Translations under genes and position numbers: made by a program
Part shown: piece by piece, positions 8,332-16,966 of the stretch
Layout: every line of letters starts with the position of its first letter
How positions within the stretch are numbered: position 1 is the first letter of the stretch
Notes under the pieces: generated by a model
Databases searched by the model: none
What the model saw: the letters and a program-made list of their open reading frames with translations, nothing else
Told to the model about the DNA's origin: nothing
Source of the DNA: Geodermatophilus aquaeductus
GTDB lineage: Bacteria > Actinomycetota > Actinomycetes > Mycobacteriales > Geodermatophilaceae
Direction: 5' to 3'
Length of the DNA stretch: 64,000 bases
Assembly: GCF_900182545.1 (NCBI RefSeq)
Contig: NZ_FXTJ01000003.1
Location: forward strand, 62,001-126,000

Positions 8332-9236
8332 GCCGCCGCCTCCGCGACGGGTCCGACCGGCCGGGCCGGGCTGCGCCGCCGCGAGACGGCGACCCCGACC
8401 AGGCAGACCCCGCCGCCCACCACCGCCAGTGCCGGCGGCACCTCGTCGAGCAGCAGCCACGACAGGAGCACCACCAGCGGCGGCACCAGGTAGGTGGTGA
8501 CGCCGAGCCGGCCTGCCTCGGTGCGCGCCAGCGCGTAGGCCCAGGTGCTGAACGCCAGCGCCGTCGGCACCGCGCCGAGGTAGGCCATCCCGAGCACCGA
8601 GGAGGCCGGCGCCGTCGCCAGGTCCGAGACCAGCGCCCCGGCCCACGGCAGGCAGCACACCGTGCCGATCGCGCAGGCGGTCGCGGTCACCTGCAGCGGC
8701 GGCAGCCGGCGCAGCACCGGCTTCTGCGCCACGACGCCGACGGCGTAGGTGACGGCGGCGACGAGGCACAGCAGCACCCCGAGCAGGTCGCCGCCGCTCC
8801 CCCGGCCGGCCAGCCCGATGAGCAGCACGCCCGCGAAGGCGACGGCGAGCCCGGCCACCAGCCAGCGCGGGAAGCCCTCGCCCAGCCACACCCCCGCCAG
8901 GACGGCGATGAGGATCGGGGCGGCGTTGACCAGCATCGCCGTCGTCCCGGCGTCGAGGTGCTGCTCGGCGGCGTTGAGCGCCACGTTGTAGACGGCGAAC
9001 CAGCCGATCCCGCACAGCGCCAGCAGCCGCCACTCCCGCCGGGTCGGGGCCACCCAGCCGCGGCCGAGCGACAGCAGCGCCAGCACGACCGTGCCGACCA
9101 GCAGCCGGCCGAGCGCCAGCGCGCCGGGCGAGAGGTCGGCGCCGACCGCCCGGATCCCGATGAAGGCCGAGGCCCACGCGAGGACCGTGACGGCGACGGC
9201 GGCGAGGACCGGCGGGGACATCGGGCGGGCGGGCAC
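8322..9236 (-). CDS. EamA/DMT-superfamily transporter
   Basis: A 304-residue protein with ten predicted transmembrane helices in two homologous EamA repeats (about 8-140 and 150-285). The first helix contains AWASAFIGIRAVG, and SLGRGWVAPTRREW marks a cytoplasmic loop. Members export amino acids or metabolites across the inner membrane; substrate unknown. The GTG at 9236 is chosen because TAGGGT lies 7 bases upstream, giving a leaderless start; an ATG five codons later is possible. The C-terminal end is short and basic. It is convergent with the PPOX-family gene. Confidence 0.87.
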   Translation of the reverse strand: MPARPMSPPVLAAVAVTVLAWASAFIGIRAVGADLSPGALALGRLLVGTVVLALLSLGRGWVAPTRREWRLLALCGIGWFAVYNVALNAAEQHLDAGTTAMLVNAAPILIAVLAGVWLGEGFPRWLVAGLAVAFAGVLLIGLAGRGSGGDLLGVLLCLVAAVTYAVGVVAQKPVLRRLPPLQVTATACAIGTVCCLPWAGALVSDLATAPASSVLGMAYLGAVPTALAFSTWAYALARTEAGRLGVTTYLVPPLVVLLSWLLLDEVPPALAVVGGGVCLVGVAVSRRRSPARPVGPVAEAAAQR

Positions 9237-9243
9237 GACCCGG

Positions 9244-9249
9244 ACCCTA
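9244..9249 (-). promoter_or_regulatory. -10 box of a leaderless promoter (EamA gene)
   Basis: TAGGGT on the minus strand ends 7 bases before the GTG at 9236; no Shine-Dalgarno is present. Confidence 0.5.
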
Positions 9250-9325
9250 GGTCGCCGGCGGGTAGCGGTACCGGCGCTTTCCGGACCTGGCGCTCGGCTT
9301 GCGGAGAACGGCAGGCCGCTTGCCC

Positions 9326-10081
9326 TCAGGGCCGGCCGCGGAGGTGCTCGGCGTAGGTCACCCGGCCCCGGGCGGCCCGCGGCCCGGGCAGCACGCCGCC
9401 CTCCCGGAACGCCGCCGACAGCTTGCCCGGCAGCGGGGTGGCCACCACCCGCACGTTCGGCTCGCGCGCCGCCACCCAGGTGCGGGCGAGGTCGGCCGCG
9501 GCCAGGTCCTCCGGCCCGCCGAACTCGACGACGTCGGTGGCGGCCGGACGCGCGGCGACCTCGGTGAGGAAGCCCGCCGCCTCGGCCACGTCGACCGGCG
9601 CGGCGCTCCAGCCCATCGGCACGACGAGCACCGGCCCGCGCTTGGCGGTCGCCATCATCCCGTCGACGAAGTGGTGGAACTGGGTGATCCGCACCAGCGT
9701 CACCGGCAGCCCGGAGGCCAGCAGCACCTGCTCGGCGGCGTACTTGGCCCGGTAGTAGTTCCACGGCACCCGGTCGACGCCGACGATCGAGACGTAGACC
9801 AGGTGCCGCAGCCGGTCGCGGTCGAGGGCCTGCACCAGCCGCCGGGTGCCGGCGACGTCGACCTCCCAGGGGTTGCCGCGCGGGTCGCTGGCCGCGTGCA
9901 CGACGACCTCGGCACCGCGGACCGCCGTCGCCAGGTCCCGGCCGGTGGCCAGGTCACCGCGGACGCCACCGGGCCCCGCCCCCCGCCGCGACATCTGCCG
10001 CACCTGGTGCCCGGCCGCCTGCAGCGACGGGACCAGGGACCGGCCGAGCGGACCACTGCCTCCGGTGACCACCACGTCCAT
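9326..10081 (-). CDS. NAD(P)H-binding atypical SDR (NmrA/YwnB-like)
   Basis: A 251-residue Rossmann-fold protein starting MDVVVTGGSGPLGR (GxxGxxG). It has VVHAASD at strand 4, NYYRAKYAAE containing a YxxxK active-site pair, and PVTLVRITQFHHF. These features match atypical SDRs of the NmrA/SDR_a5 type, which are oxidoreductases or redox sensors with unassigned substrates. The ATG at 10081 follows CAGACT by 7 bases (leaderless). It is divergent from the XRE-MurA fusion gene, and the dyad at 10138-10157 lies between them. Confidence 0.85.
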   Translation of the reverse strand: MDVVVTGGSGPLGRSLVPSLQAAGHQVRQMSRRGAGPGGVRGDLATGRDLATAVRGAEVVVHAASDPRGNPWEVDVAGTRRLVQALDRDRLRHLVYVSIVGVDRVPWNYYRAKYAAEQVLLASGLPVTLVRITQFHHFVDGMMATAKRGPVLVVPMGWSAAPVDVAEAAGFLTEVAARPAATDVVEFGGPEDLAAADLARTWVAAREPNVRVVATPLPGKLSAAFREGGVLPGPRAARGRVTYAEHLRGRP

Positions 10082-10088
10082 GGGGTGC

Positions 10089-10094
10089 AGTCTG
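10089..10094 (-). promoter_or_regulatory. -10 box of a leaderless promoter (atypical SDR gene)
   Basis: CAGACT on the minus strand lies 7 bases before the ATG at 10081, the same arrangement as at 3675-3680. Confidence 0.45.
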
Positions 10095-10137
10095 GCCGGA
10101 CCGGTCCTTCCCGTTCCAGCGGCGTGCCGCACCCTCC

Positions 10138-10157
10138 GTATCTCATCTGCGAGATAC
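10138..10157. promoter_or_regulatory. operator-like dyad, probable XRE-MurA autoregulatory site
   Basis: GTATCTC (10138-10144) and GAGATAC (10151-10157) are perfect inverted 7-mers separated by ATCTGC. The dyad is AT-rich against its surroundings and ends 11 bases before the GTG of the XRE-MurA gene, so it overlaps the expected core promoter. XRE regulators bind dyads of this size; binding by this protein is inferred. Confidence 0.6.
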
Positions 10158-10168
10158 CGTCTCGATCC

Positions 10169-11749
10169 GTGACGGCGACCGAGCTCCCGGCCGAGACCAC
10201 GACCACCTCCCTCCCCGCGACCGGCGCGACCAGTGCCACCGAGCGCATCGGACTGCTCGTCCGCGACGCCCGCCGGCACCGCGGGCTGACCCAGCAGCAG
10301 CTCGCCGAACGCCTGGGCACCAGCCAGAGCGCGATCGCCCGCATCGAGCAGGGCGGGCAGAACCTCACCCTCGAGCTGCTCGGGCGGCTGTCCGAGGCGC
10401 TGGAGAGCGAGCTGATCAGCGTCGGCCCGGCCGGCCCCACCCACCTGCGGGTCACCGGCGGCACGCCGCTGCGCGGCAGCGTGACGGTGAAGTCGTCGAA
10501 GAACGCCGCCGTCGCCCTGCTGTGCGCCTCGCTGCTCAACCGCGGCCGGACCACGCTGCGCAACGTGGCCCGCATCGTCGAGGTGGACCGGATCCTCGAC
10601 GTGCTGCGCTCGATCGGCGTCTCGGCCACCTGGGACGCCGCCGGCCGCGACCTGACGCTGCAGGTGCCCGACGAGCTCGACCTGGCCGGCATCGACGCCG
10701 ACGCCGCCCGCCGCACCCGCAGCATCATCATGTTCCTCGGCCCGCTGCTGCACCGGGCCCGCGAGTTCCGGCTCCCCTACGCGGGCGGCTGTGACCTCGG
10801 CACCCGCACGGTGGAGCCGCACATGATCGCGCTGCGCCCCTTCGGCCTGGACATCGAGGCGCACGCCGGCGAGTACCACGCCACCGTCGGGCCACGGGCC
10901 GGCGAGCGGCGCACCATCGTGCTCACCGAGCGCGGCGACACCGTCACTGAGAACGCGCTGCTGGCCGCCGCCCGCGCCGAGGGCACCACGGTCATCCGCA
11001 ACGCCAGCTCCAACTACATGGTCCAGGACCTGTGCCTGTACCTGCAGCTGCTCGGCGTCGGCGTCGAGGGCCTCGGGACGACGACGCTCACCGTGACCGG
11101 CCGGGCGGTTCTCGACGCCGACGTCGACTACACGATCAGCGAGGACCCGGTCGAGGCGATGAGCCTGCTGACCGCGGGCATCGTCACCTGCTCGGAGCTG
11201 ACCGTGCGCCGCGCGCCGGTGGAGTTCCTGGAGATCGAGCTGGCGGTGCTGGCCGAGATGGGGCTGCGCTACGACCTGTCCCCGGAGTACGTGGCCGACA
11301 ACGGCCACACCCGGCTGGCCGACGTCACCATCCACCCGTCGTCGCTCAAGGCCCCGATCGACAAGATCCACCCGATGCCGTTCCCGGGGCTCAACATCGA
11401 CAACCTGCCGTTCTTCGCGGTCATCGCCGCCTCGGCCACCGGCTCGACGCTCATCCACGACTGGGTCTACGACAACCGCGCCATCCACCTGTCGGACCTG
11501 ACCCGCCTGGGCGCCGACGTCCGGCTCATGGACCCGCACCGCGTGCTGGTCACCGGCCCGACCCGCTGGCGCAGCGCCGAGGTGGTCTGCCCGCCGGCGC
11601 TGCGCCCGGCCGTGTGCATCCTGCTGGCGATGCTCGCCTCGCGCGGCACGTCGGTGCTGCGCAACGTCGACATCATCGCCCGCGGCTACGAGCACCTCTA
11701 CGAGCGCCTGGTCGAGATGGGCGCCTCGATCGAGGTCTTCTCCGACTGA
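10169..11749 (+). CDS. XRE-type DNA-binding domain fused to a MurA-like enolpyruvyl transferase
   Basis: A 526-residue two-part protein. Residues 26-82 form an XRE/Cro helix-turn-helix (GLTQQQLAERLGTSQSAIARIEQG). Residues about 95-526 are an EPSP/MurA-type inside-out barrel: VKSSKNAAV matches the MurA KxxKNAAL region, and AGGCDLGTR matches the catalytic loop, with Cys208 in the place of MurA Cys115. MurA transfers enolpyruvate from PEP to UDP-GlcNAc, the first step of peptidoglycan synthesis. The retained Cys suggests catalysis or substrate sensing. A separate housekeeping murA is expected elsewhere. GTG start at 10169 just after the dyad at 10138-10157; the gene stands alone and ends at hairpin element B. 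Confidence 0.88.
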   Translation: MTATELPAETTTTSLPATGATSATERIGLLVRDARRHRGLTQQQLAERLGTSQSAIARIEQGGQNLTLELLGRLSEALESELISVGPAGPTHLRVTGGTPLRGSVTVKSSKNAAVALLCASLLNRGRTTLRNVARIVEVDRILDVLRSIGVSATWDAAGRDLTLQVPDELDLAGIDADAARRTRSIIMFLGPLLHRAREFRLPYAGGCDLGTRTVEPHMIALRPFGLDIEAHAGEYHATVGPRAGERRTIVLTERGDTVTENALLAAARAEGTTVIRNASSNYMVQDLCLYLQLLGVGVEGLGTTTLTVTGRAVLDADVDYTISEDPVEAMSLLTAGIVTCSELTVRRAPVEFLEIELAVLAEMGLRYDLSPEYVADNGHTRLADVTIHPSSLKAPIDKIHPMPFPGLNIDNLPFFAVIAASATGSTLIHDWVYDNRAIHLSDLTRLGADVRLMDPHRVLVTGPTRWRSAEVVCPPALRPAVCILLAMLASRGTSVLRNVDIIARGYEHLYERLVEMGASIEVFSD

Positions 11750-11751
11750 GG

Positions 11752-11807
11752 AAGGACCCCTCGCCCCCCACCGCTCGCATGCTCGCGGCGGGCCCCTGCG
11801 AGGGGCC
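11752..11807 (+). repeat. intergenic hairpin element, copy B (probable terminator)
   Basis: AAGGACCCC start, arms CCCCTCGC (11757-11764) and GCGAGGGG (11798-11805), same inner GCTCGC...GGCGGG block as copy A. It lies between the convergent XRE-MurA and SDR genes. Confidence 0.75.
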
Positions 11808-11818
11808 GTTCCAGCGCG

Positions 11819-12577
11819 TCACCTCTCCTGGTCGGTGGGGCGGACGAGGACCTCGTTGACCGCCACGTGCGGGGGCTGGCTCACGACGTAGACGATCGCC
11901 CGGGCGACGTCCTCGGCCTGCAGCGGCGTCATCTCGGTGGCCATCCGCTTCGACGCGGCCCTCGCGTCGGGCTGGGTGATGTGGTCGGTGAGCTCGGTGG
12001 CCACCGCGCCCGGCTCGACCAGCGAGATCCGCACACCCCGCGTCGTCACCTCCTGGCGCAGCGACTCGCTGAAGGCGTTCACCGCCCACTTGCTCGCGTT
12101 GTAGACGCCGGCGCCCTTGCGCGCGGTGCGCCCCGCGACGCTGGAGACGTTGACGACGTCGCCCGAGCCCTGCTCGAGCATGCCGTCGATCGCCGCGTGG
12201 GTCAGGTACATGAGGCCGAGCACGTTGGTCGACAGCATCCGGCGCCAGTCCTCGACGTCGGCACCGACGATCGTGCCGAGCAGCATCACCCCGGCGTTGT
12301 TCACGAGGACGTCGAGGCCGCCGAGCTCGGCGCGGGTGCGGGCGACGGCGGCGCGGCAGGAGGCCTCGTCGGTCACGTCCAGGTCGAGGGTCAGCACGCG
12401 GGCGCCCGCGCCCTCCAGCTCCCCGGCCAGCGCGGCGAGCCGGTCGGCGCGGCGGGCGCCGATGGCGACGGCGGCCCCGGCCCGGGCCAGCGCGACGGCG
12501 GTGGCCTCGCCGATCCCCGACGACGCCCCGGTGACGAGGGCGACCCTCCCGGACAGTGGTCGGCCGGCGTCGGTCAT
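11819..12577 (-). CDS. classical SDR family oxidoreductase
   Basis: A 252-residue short-chain dehydrogenase with the full motif set: TGASSGIG (cofactor), LDVDVT-type acidic strand, NNAGV (NNAG), a catalytic SS in VNVSSVAG, and YNASK (YxxxK). The ATG at 12577 follows GGAGGA and is preferred over an upstream ATG lacking a ribosome site. It uses NAD(P)H and probably acts on a carbonyl or alcohol; the substrate is not predictable. It is preceded by a small hairpin (12593-12611) and the DUF5995 gene. Confidence 0.9.
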   Translation of the reverse strand: MTDAGRPLSGRVALVTGASSGIGEATAVALARAGAAVAIGARRADRLAALAGELEGAGARVLTLDLDVTDEASCRAAVARTRAELGGLDVLVNNAGVMLLGTIVGADVEDWRRMLSTNVLGLMYLTHAAIDGMLEQGSGDVVNVSSVAGRTARKGAGVYNASKWAVNAFSESLRQEVTTRGVRISLVEPGAVATELTDHITQPDARAASKRMATEMTPLQAEDVARAIVYVVSQPPHVAVNEVLVRPTDQER

Positions 12578-12592
12578 GCGGTCCTCCTCCCG

Positions 12593-12611
12593 TGCCGCCC
12601 GGTGCGGCACC
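12593..12611 (-). terminator. small hairpin between DUF5995 and SDR genes
   Basis: GTGCCGC (12593-12599) and GCGGCAC (12605-12611), 7-bp stem, 5-base loop. It lies 3' of the DUF5995 gene and just upstream of the SDR ribosome site, so it may end or attenuate transcription. Weak call. Confidence 0.4.
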
Positions 12612-12668
12612 CCGGACAGCCTGCGCCCGGCTCCGCCATCCGGCAGCCCGGCGATCCGGCAGTGTGCT

Positions 12669-13412
12669 TCAGTCCGGCGGCAGGCTGACGCCGAAGCCGC
12701 GGACGGCCAGCCGCAGCAGCACCGGCCCGCTGCGCTGCAGGTCGGCCACCCGGGCGGCGGCGGCCGCCTCGAGCTGCGCCGTGCGGCGGGCGAGCTCCTC
12801 CGGCCCGCGCAGCCGGGCGGCGTGCAGGACCGTCGTGTTGGCCCACACCCGGCGCCGCGACTCCCGCAGCAGCACCCGGGTCGCCGTCCGGTTGAGCCCG
12901 CCGGTGAGCCGGTCCAGCGGCGTCCGCGGGCTGCCGGCGGCCTGCAGCTCCCGGTCCTCCGCCTGCACCCGGGCGGCCAGCACCTCGTCGATCGCCTCGT
13001 GGTCGCGACGGCGGGAGTCCAGCAGCGGCGGGTCGGCGAAGTCGGCCACGCTGATCACCCGCACCAGCGACTGCGGCAGGTCGAAGTTGATGTGCGCGTT
13101 CATCCCCAGCAGCACGTGCGCCTCGGGCCGGGCGGCGGGGTCGGTGCGGAAGGCGGCCCGCCACGGCGCCGGCGGGGTGGCCGGGTCGCGGCGGTGGGCG
13201 TCGAGGGCGTCGAGGTAGAGACCGGCGAAGTCGACGTCCCAGGCGGTCACCCAGTCCGGGTCCTCGAACCGGCCGGCGTCGATGGCCGCGTTCACCGCCT
13301 GCGTGGTCCGCAGGTAGGTGCCGAGGAAGTGGCGCGCCGGGTCGCCGGCGGCGGTCACGTCGTCGAGCAGCTCCTGCATGCGGGCGACGAGCGCGTCCAC
13401 CGGTGCGGTCAC
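12669..13412 (-). CDS. DUF5995 family protein
   Basis: A 247-residue, mainly helical soluble protein. The conserved block GMNAHINFDLPQSL (about residues 100-113) and the upstream FLGTYLRTTQAVNAAI are typical of DUF5995. The many conserved His, Asp and Asn residues in the helices suggest a metal or cofactor site, but no activity is known for the family. GTG start at 13412. It lies 37 bases downstream of the TetR gene on the same strand, so the two may be co-transcribed. Confidence 0.78.
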   Translation of the reverse strand: MTAPVDALVARMQELLDDVTAAGDPARHFLGTYLRTTQAVNAAIDAGRFEDPDWVTAWDVDFAGLYLDALDAHRRDPATPPAPWRAAFRTDPAARPEAHVLLGMNAHINFDLPQSLVRVISVADFADPPLLDSRRRDHEAIDEVLAARVQAEDRELQAAGSPRTPLDRLTGGLNRTATRVLLRESRRRVWANTTVLHAARLRGPEELARRTAQLEAAAAARVADLQRSGPVLLRLAVRGFGVSLPPD

Positions 13413-13449
13413 GCCGCGATCGTGCCCCCGGACCCCCCGGTTCCGCCGT

Positions 13450-14073
13450 TCAGGCGCGCAGGAGCTCCGGCAGCCGGTCCAGCGCCGCCGTCAGCAGGTC
13501 GGGCAGGTCGCCGGGCTCGCCCGCCAGCCAGCCGGCCAGCGCCACCTCGAAGCAGGCGACCACCAGCTTGGCGAGCAGCTGCGCGTCCTGCGCCGGGACG
13601 CCTCGGGCTCCGAGGCCCTCGGCCAGGGCCCCCTCCCAGCGGCGCAGCTTGGCCGCCGCCCGCGACTGCAGCGCGGGCACGCCGGCCACCACGTGCTCCC
13701 GGGTGAGGAGCAGGTCGCGCAGCGCGGCGACCTGCCCGGCGACCGCGACGGCGGCCGAGCGCACCGCCGCCCACGGCGGGAGGTCGGCCGGCGCCTGTGC
13801 CACGGCCTCCCGGGCCGAGGCGAGCAGGTCGTCCTCGAGGCCGAAGAGCAGGTCCTCCTTGTCGGCGAACAGCCGGAAGAGGGTGCTGCGCGAGACGTCG
13901 GCGGCCGCGGCCACCTGCTCGGTGCTCGTGGCCGCGTAGCCCTGCTCGGCGAACAGCACGACGGCGCGGCGGCTCACCTCGGCACGCAGCCGACGGCGGC
14001 GCCGCTGCGCGGCGGTCTCCTCCACCCGTCCTCCAGTTGACACGTCGTCCTCGTCCGACACAGAGTCCCACAT
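13450..14073 (-). CDS. TetR family transcriptional regulator
   Basis: A regulator of about 207 residues. The N-terminal helix-turn-helix is clear: AVVLFAEQGYAATSTEQVAAAADVSRSTLFRLFADKEDL. The C-terminal ligand domain is helical and variable. Start choice is uncertain: ATG 14073 is used, but a GTG at about residue 17, preceded by GGAGG, would remove an Asp-rich extension and is also credible. It is divergent from the SDR gene at 14119, the most likely target, and a 13-base palindrome (14075-14087) sits between them. Confidence 0.87.
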   Translation of the reverse strand: MWDSVSDEDDVSTGGRVEETAAQRRRRRLRAEVSRRAVVLFAEQGYAATSTEQVAAAADVSRSTLFRLFADKEDLLFGLEDDLLASAREAVAQAPADLPPWAAVRSAAVAVAGQVAALRDLLLTREHVVAGVPALQSRAAAKLRRWEGALAEGLGARGVPAQDAQLLAKLVVACFEVALAGWLAGEPGDLPDLLTAALDRLPELLRA

Positions 14074-14074
14074 C

Positions 14075-14087
14075 GGGACGACGTCCC
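14075..14087. promoter_or_regulatory. candidate TetR operator
   Basis: GGGACG-A-CGTCCC, a perfect odd-centred palindrome, abuts the TetR start codon in the 45-base gap between divergent genes. Position fits autorepression and control of the SDR gene; short and GC-rich, so not decisive. Confidence 0.45.
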
Positions 14088-14118
14088 CGAAGACCCCGGC
14101 GAGGACGCGGAGGACGCG

Positions 14119-14982
14119 ATGGACGGCAGGCGGACGGCACTGGTCACCGGGGCGACGTCGGGGCTCGGGCGGGCCGCCGCCGGTGTCCTCGCGGCCACCG
14201 GCGGGTGGCAGGTGCTGGTCGGCGCCCGCGACCACCACCGCGGCGCCGAGGTGGCCGCCGGGCTGGGGCCGCCCGCCCACGTCGTCGCGCTCGACCTGGC
14301 CTCCCTCGACGACGTCCGGGCCGCCGCCGCCCGCGTCGCCGCCCGAGGGCGCCTGGACGCGCTGGTGCTCAACGCCGGCGTCCAGCTCCCCCGCGCAGAC
14401 CGGGCGAGCGCCGACGGGTACGAGCTGACCTTCGCGGTCAACCACCTCGCGCACTTCCTGCTCACCGTCGAGCTCCTGCCGCACCTGGCGCCGGGTGCGC
14501 GGGTGGTCGTGGTCAGCAGCGGCACGCACTGGGGCACGTGGCGCCGGTCCGGGCCCTTCCCCGCGCCGCGCTGGGCCGACCCACGCGAGCTGGCCCGCCC
14601 GCGCCGGGAGTCCGGGCAGCGCGCCTACGCGACGTCGAAGCTGGCCAACGTCCTCTTCGGCGCCGAGCTCGCCCGCCGGCACCCGGAGGTCGACGTCGCC
14701 GTCTTCGACCCCGGCCTGGTGCCCGGCACCGGGCTGCACCGCGGCTACCCCGCCCCGGCGCGCGCGGTCTACACCGTGCTGGCGCCGCTGCTGGCCCGTC
14801 TGCCGTTCGCGTCGGGCGTCGAGCAGGCGGCCGCCGGGCTCGCCGCCGCGGTGACCGATCCACCGGGCACCAGCGGGCGCTACCTCGAGCGCGGCGTCGA
14901 GACGCCGTCGTCGCCGGAGAGCCGCGATCCCGCCCGCGCCCGCGAGCTGTGGGAGGCGAGCCTGGAACTCACCCGTCCCTAG
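14119..14982 (+). CDS. SDR family oxidoreductase (retinol-dehydrogenase/protochlorophyllide-reductase-like)
   Basis: A 287-residue SDR with TGATSGLG, LDLASLDDV, LNAGV, VVSSGTHWG and YATSKLAN (YxxxK). The extra segment between the catalytic Ser and Tyr (about residues 140-165) and the NHLAHFLLT helix are typical of the WWOX/RDH/POR subgroup of NADPH-dependent reductases. The substrate is probably a lipophilic aldehyde or ketone (inference). Probably controlled by the divergent TetR gene. Its stop codon overlaps that of the convergent PucR gene by 4 bases. Confidence 0.88.
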   Translation: MDGRRTALVTGATSGLGRAAAGVLAATGGWQVLVGARDHHRGAEVAAGLGPPAHVVALDLASLDDVRAAAARVAARGRLDALVLNAGVQLPRADRASADGYELTFAVNHLAHFLLTVELLPHLAPGARVVVVSSGTHWGTWRRSGPFPAPRWADPRELARPRRESGQRAYATSKLANVLFGAELARRHPEVDVAVFDPGLVPGTGLHRGYPAPARAVYTVLAPLLARLPFASGVEQAAAGLAAAVTDPPGTSGRYLERGVETPSSPESRDPARARELWEASLELTRP

Positions 14983-16919
14983 ACGAGCGCGTCGTAGCCG
15001 TCGTCGGGCGGGAGCAGGCCCGCGTCCACCGGCGGGCGGTGCGGCTGGTCCAGCCCGCGCATGCGGGCGGCGTGCAGCGCCAGCAGCAGGTTCAGCCGCA
15101 GCGTCGGGTCGGTGGTGAAGGGCCCGAGCAGCCGCTCGAGCTTGCCGATGCGGTAGCGCATCGTGTTGTAGTGGAAGTGCAGCCGGCGGGCGGACTCCGC
15201 GACGTTGAGGTTGGTCTCCAGCAGCACCCGCAGCGTCTCGCGCAGGTCGGCGGAGTCGGGGTCGGCGGCGTCGGCCAGCGACCCGAGCACCTCGTCGACA
15301 TAGGAGCGCAGCTCCGTGCTGTCGGGGATCAGCGACAGCAGCCGGAACACCCCGAGCTGGTCGAAGTGGGTGACGGCAGCGGTCCCGTGGATCTCCTGGC
15401 CGACGCCGAGCGCCCGCTGCGCCTGCTGGTGGGCCTCCCCCAGCGCCGAGATCGACTCGGCGGGGCGGCCGATGCCGGTGCCGAGCACGCGGCCGACCCG
15501 GCGCACGCGGGCGTTGACCCGCGAGGTGACCGCGGTGACCAGCGAGGTGATCTCCTCCGGCGTCCGCCCGTCCAGCGGCAGCACGGTGACGATCTCGGTG
15601 GACAGCCCCGCGACGGCCGCGCCGCTCACCTCGGTCTCCAGCGCGGCCCGCCAGCCGTCGGCCAGCCGGTCGAGGACGTCGAGGGCGCGGGTGGGGTCGG
15701 CCTGCGGGTCGGCGGCGGTCTCGGTGGCGGTCACCAGCACGACGACGGGGCCGTCGAGCCGCCAGCCGAAGGAGCGGGTCTGGGCCAGCGCCCGCTCGGT
15801 GTGCCGCAGCGAGCCGCCCACCAGTCGGCGCACCAGGTCACCCTGGAAGCGCAGCTCGACGGAGTGCACCGCCTGCTGGCGGATGACCGACAGCGCCGAG
15901 ACGACGGCGGCCCGCTCGAGGACACCGCCGGCGCCGACCACCATCTGCCCGCTGCGGTGGACCGCCACCAGCCAGCCGTGCCGCTGGTCGCCGGCCATGA
16001 TCGGCGCGACGGCGTACTCCCCCACCCCGCCGGGCAGCTCGTGGTGCCCGGGGACGAGCAGGATGCCGTCGGCCGGCGAGAGGTCGGCGTCGGCGAGGAC
16101 GTCGGCCGGGGTGACCACGGTCTGGTCGGCGCGCACGCCGGAGAGCCGGCTCGAGGGCGCCATCATCGCCAGCTCGTCCTCGGCCTCGGCGTCGAGCAGC
16201 CAGAGCCAGTCGCTGATCTCGGCGACGTCGTCGGCGGGGCCGGCGCTGGTGATGATCTCGCGGTCGGAGCCCAGGCCGAGGACGGCGGCGCCCTCGAGGA
16301 AGGTGGCCAGCTGCTCGGTGACCTCGGCCAGGCCGCCGCCGCTGAGCGCGACGTCGATGAACTGGTCGTGCATGCGCGCCGAGAGGGCGAGCGCCTCGCT
16401 CTGCTTGCGCACCACGGCGCCGAGGACCTCGGAGACCGCCTCGTCCATGCGGACGGTGGGCGGCAGCGCCACCACGGGGAAGCCGTGCCGATCGGCCTCG
16501 GCCAGCACCTCGGAGGGCACCGGCGGCGGGCCCTCGCCGCGGCGGAAGGCCAGGGCGGCGGCGCCGGCCTGCACCAGCCGCTCGACCAGCGCCCGGCACG
16601 CGGCCGGGTCGGCCGGGGGCAGCCGGGCCCCGAGGACGACGAGGACGTCGGGCCCCGCACTCCGGAGGGGGGCCGACGGGTCGTCGACGACCATGTGCCG
16701 TACGGTGCGGTCCGCGCCCGCGCGGCCGGCGACCACCTCGGCGCCGGCCAGGCGGGGCAGCCGCAGGGCCTCGTCCACGCGCAGGCCCACCCGGTCGCGC
16801 CACTCGCCGCGGTCGTCACGGGCCGACGTGGAGCGGGCGAAGTCCTGCCACCCCTGCGGCAGCTGCAGGGGCGCCGTGGGGTAGGAGCCAGAGGTCATCG
16901 GGGCCTCACTGTAGGTCAC
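14979..16919 (-). CDS. PucR family transcriptional regulator
   Basis: A 646-residue regulator. The N-terminal part (about 45-165) resembles the PucR purine-catabolism sensor domain, the middle has a GGDEF-like/CdaR-type fold region, and the end (about 575-640) carries the PucR C-terminal helix-turn-helix (LRETLRVLLETNLNVAESARRLHFHYNTMRYRIGKLERLLG). PucR proteins switch purine-degradation genes on or off according to nitrogen supply. The GTG at 16919 is chosen for its GGAGG site; ATG 16898 is possible. The divergent neighbour is an AllH/DUF2877 protein, which fits the purine-catabolism role. Confidence 0.88.
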   Translation of the reverse strand: MTYSEAPMTSGSYPTAPLQLPQGWQDFARSTSARDDRGEWRDRVGLRVDEALRLPRLAGAEVVAGRAGADRTVRHMVVDDPSAPLRSAGPDVLVVLGARLPPADPAACRALVERLVQAGAAALAFRRGEGPPPVPSEVLAEADRHGFPVVALPPTVRMDEAVSEVLGAVVRKQSEALALSARMHDQFIDVALSGGGLAEVTEQLATFLEGAAVLGLGSDREIITSAGPADDVAEISDWLWLLDAEAEDELAMMAPSSRLSGVRADQTVVTPADVLADADLSPADGILLVPGHHELPGGVGEYAVAPIMAGDQRHGWLVAVHRSGQMVVGAGGVLERAAVVSALSVIRQQAVHSVELRFQGDLVRRLVGGSLRHTERALAQTRSFGWRLDGPVVVLVTATETAADPQADPTRALDVLDRLADGWRAALETEVSGAAVAGLSTEIVTVLPLDGRTPEEITSLVTAVTSRVNARVRRVGRVLGTGIGRPAESISALGEAHQQAQRALGVGQEIHGTAAVTHFDQLGVFRLLSLIPDSTELRSYVDEVLGSLADAADPDSADLRETLRVLLETNLNVAESARRLHFHYNTMRYRIGKLERLLGPFTTDPTLRLNLLLALHAARMRGLDQPHRPPVDAGLLPPDDGYDALV

Positions 16920-16953
16920 GGCTCGCCCTCCTCGTCGCCCGGTGTCCATGTCG

Positions 16954-16966
16954 GGTTGCAGCAACC
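16954..16966. promoter_or_regulatory. dyad between pucR-like and allH-like genes
   Basis: GGTTGC-A-GCAACC, a perfect 13-base dyad 35 bases upstream of the PucR GTG. It is a candidate binding site for this PucR protein. Confidence 0.4.
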
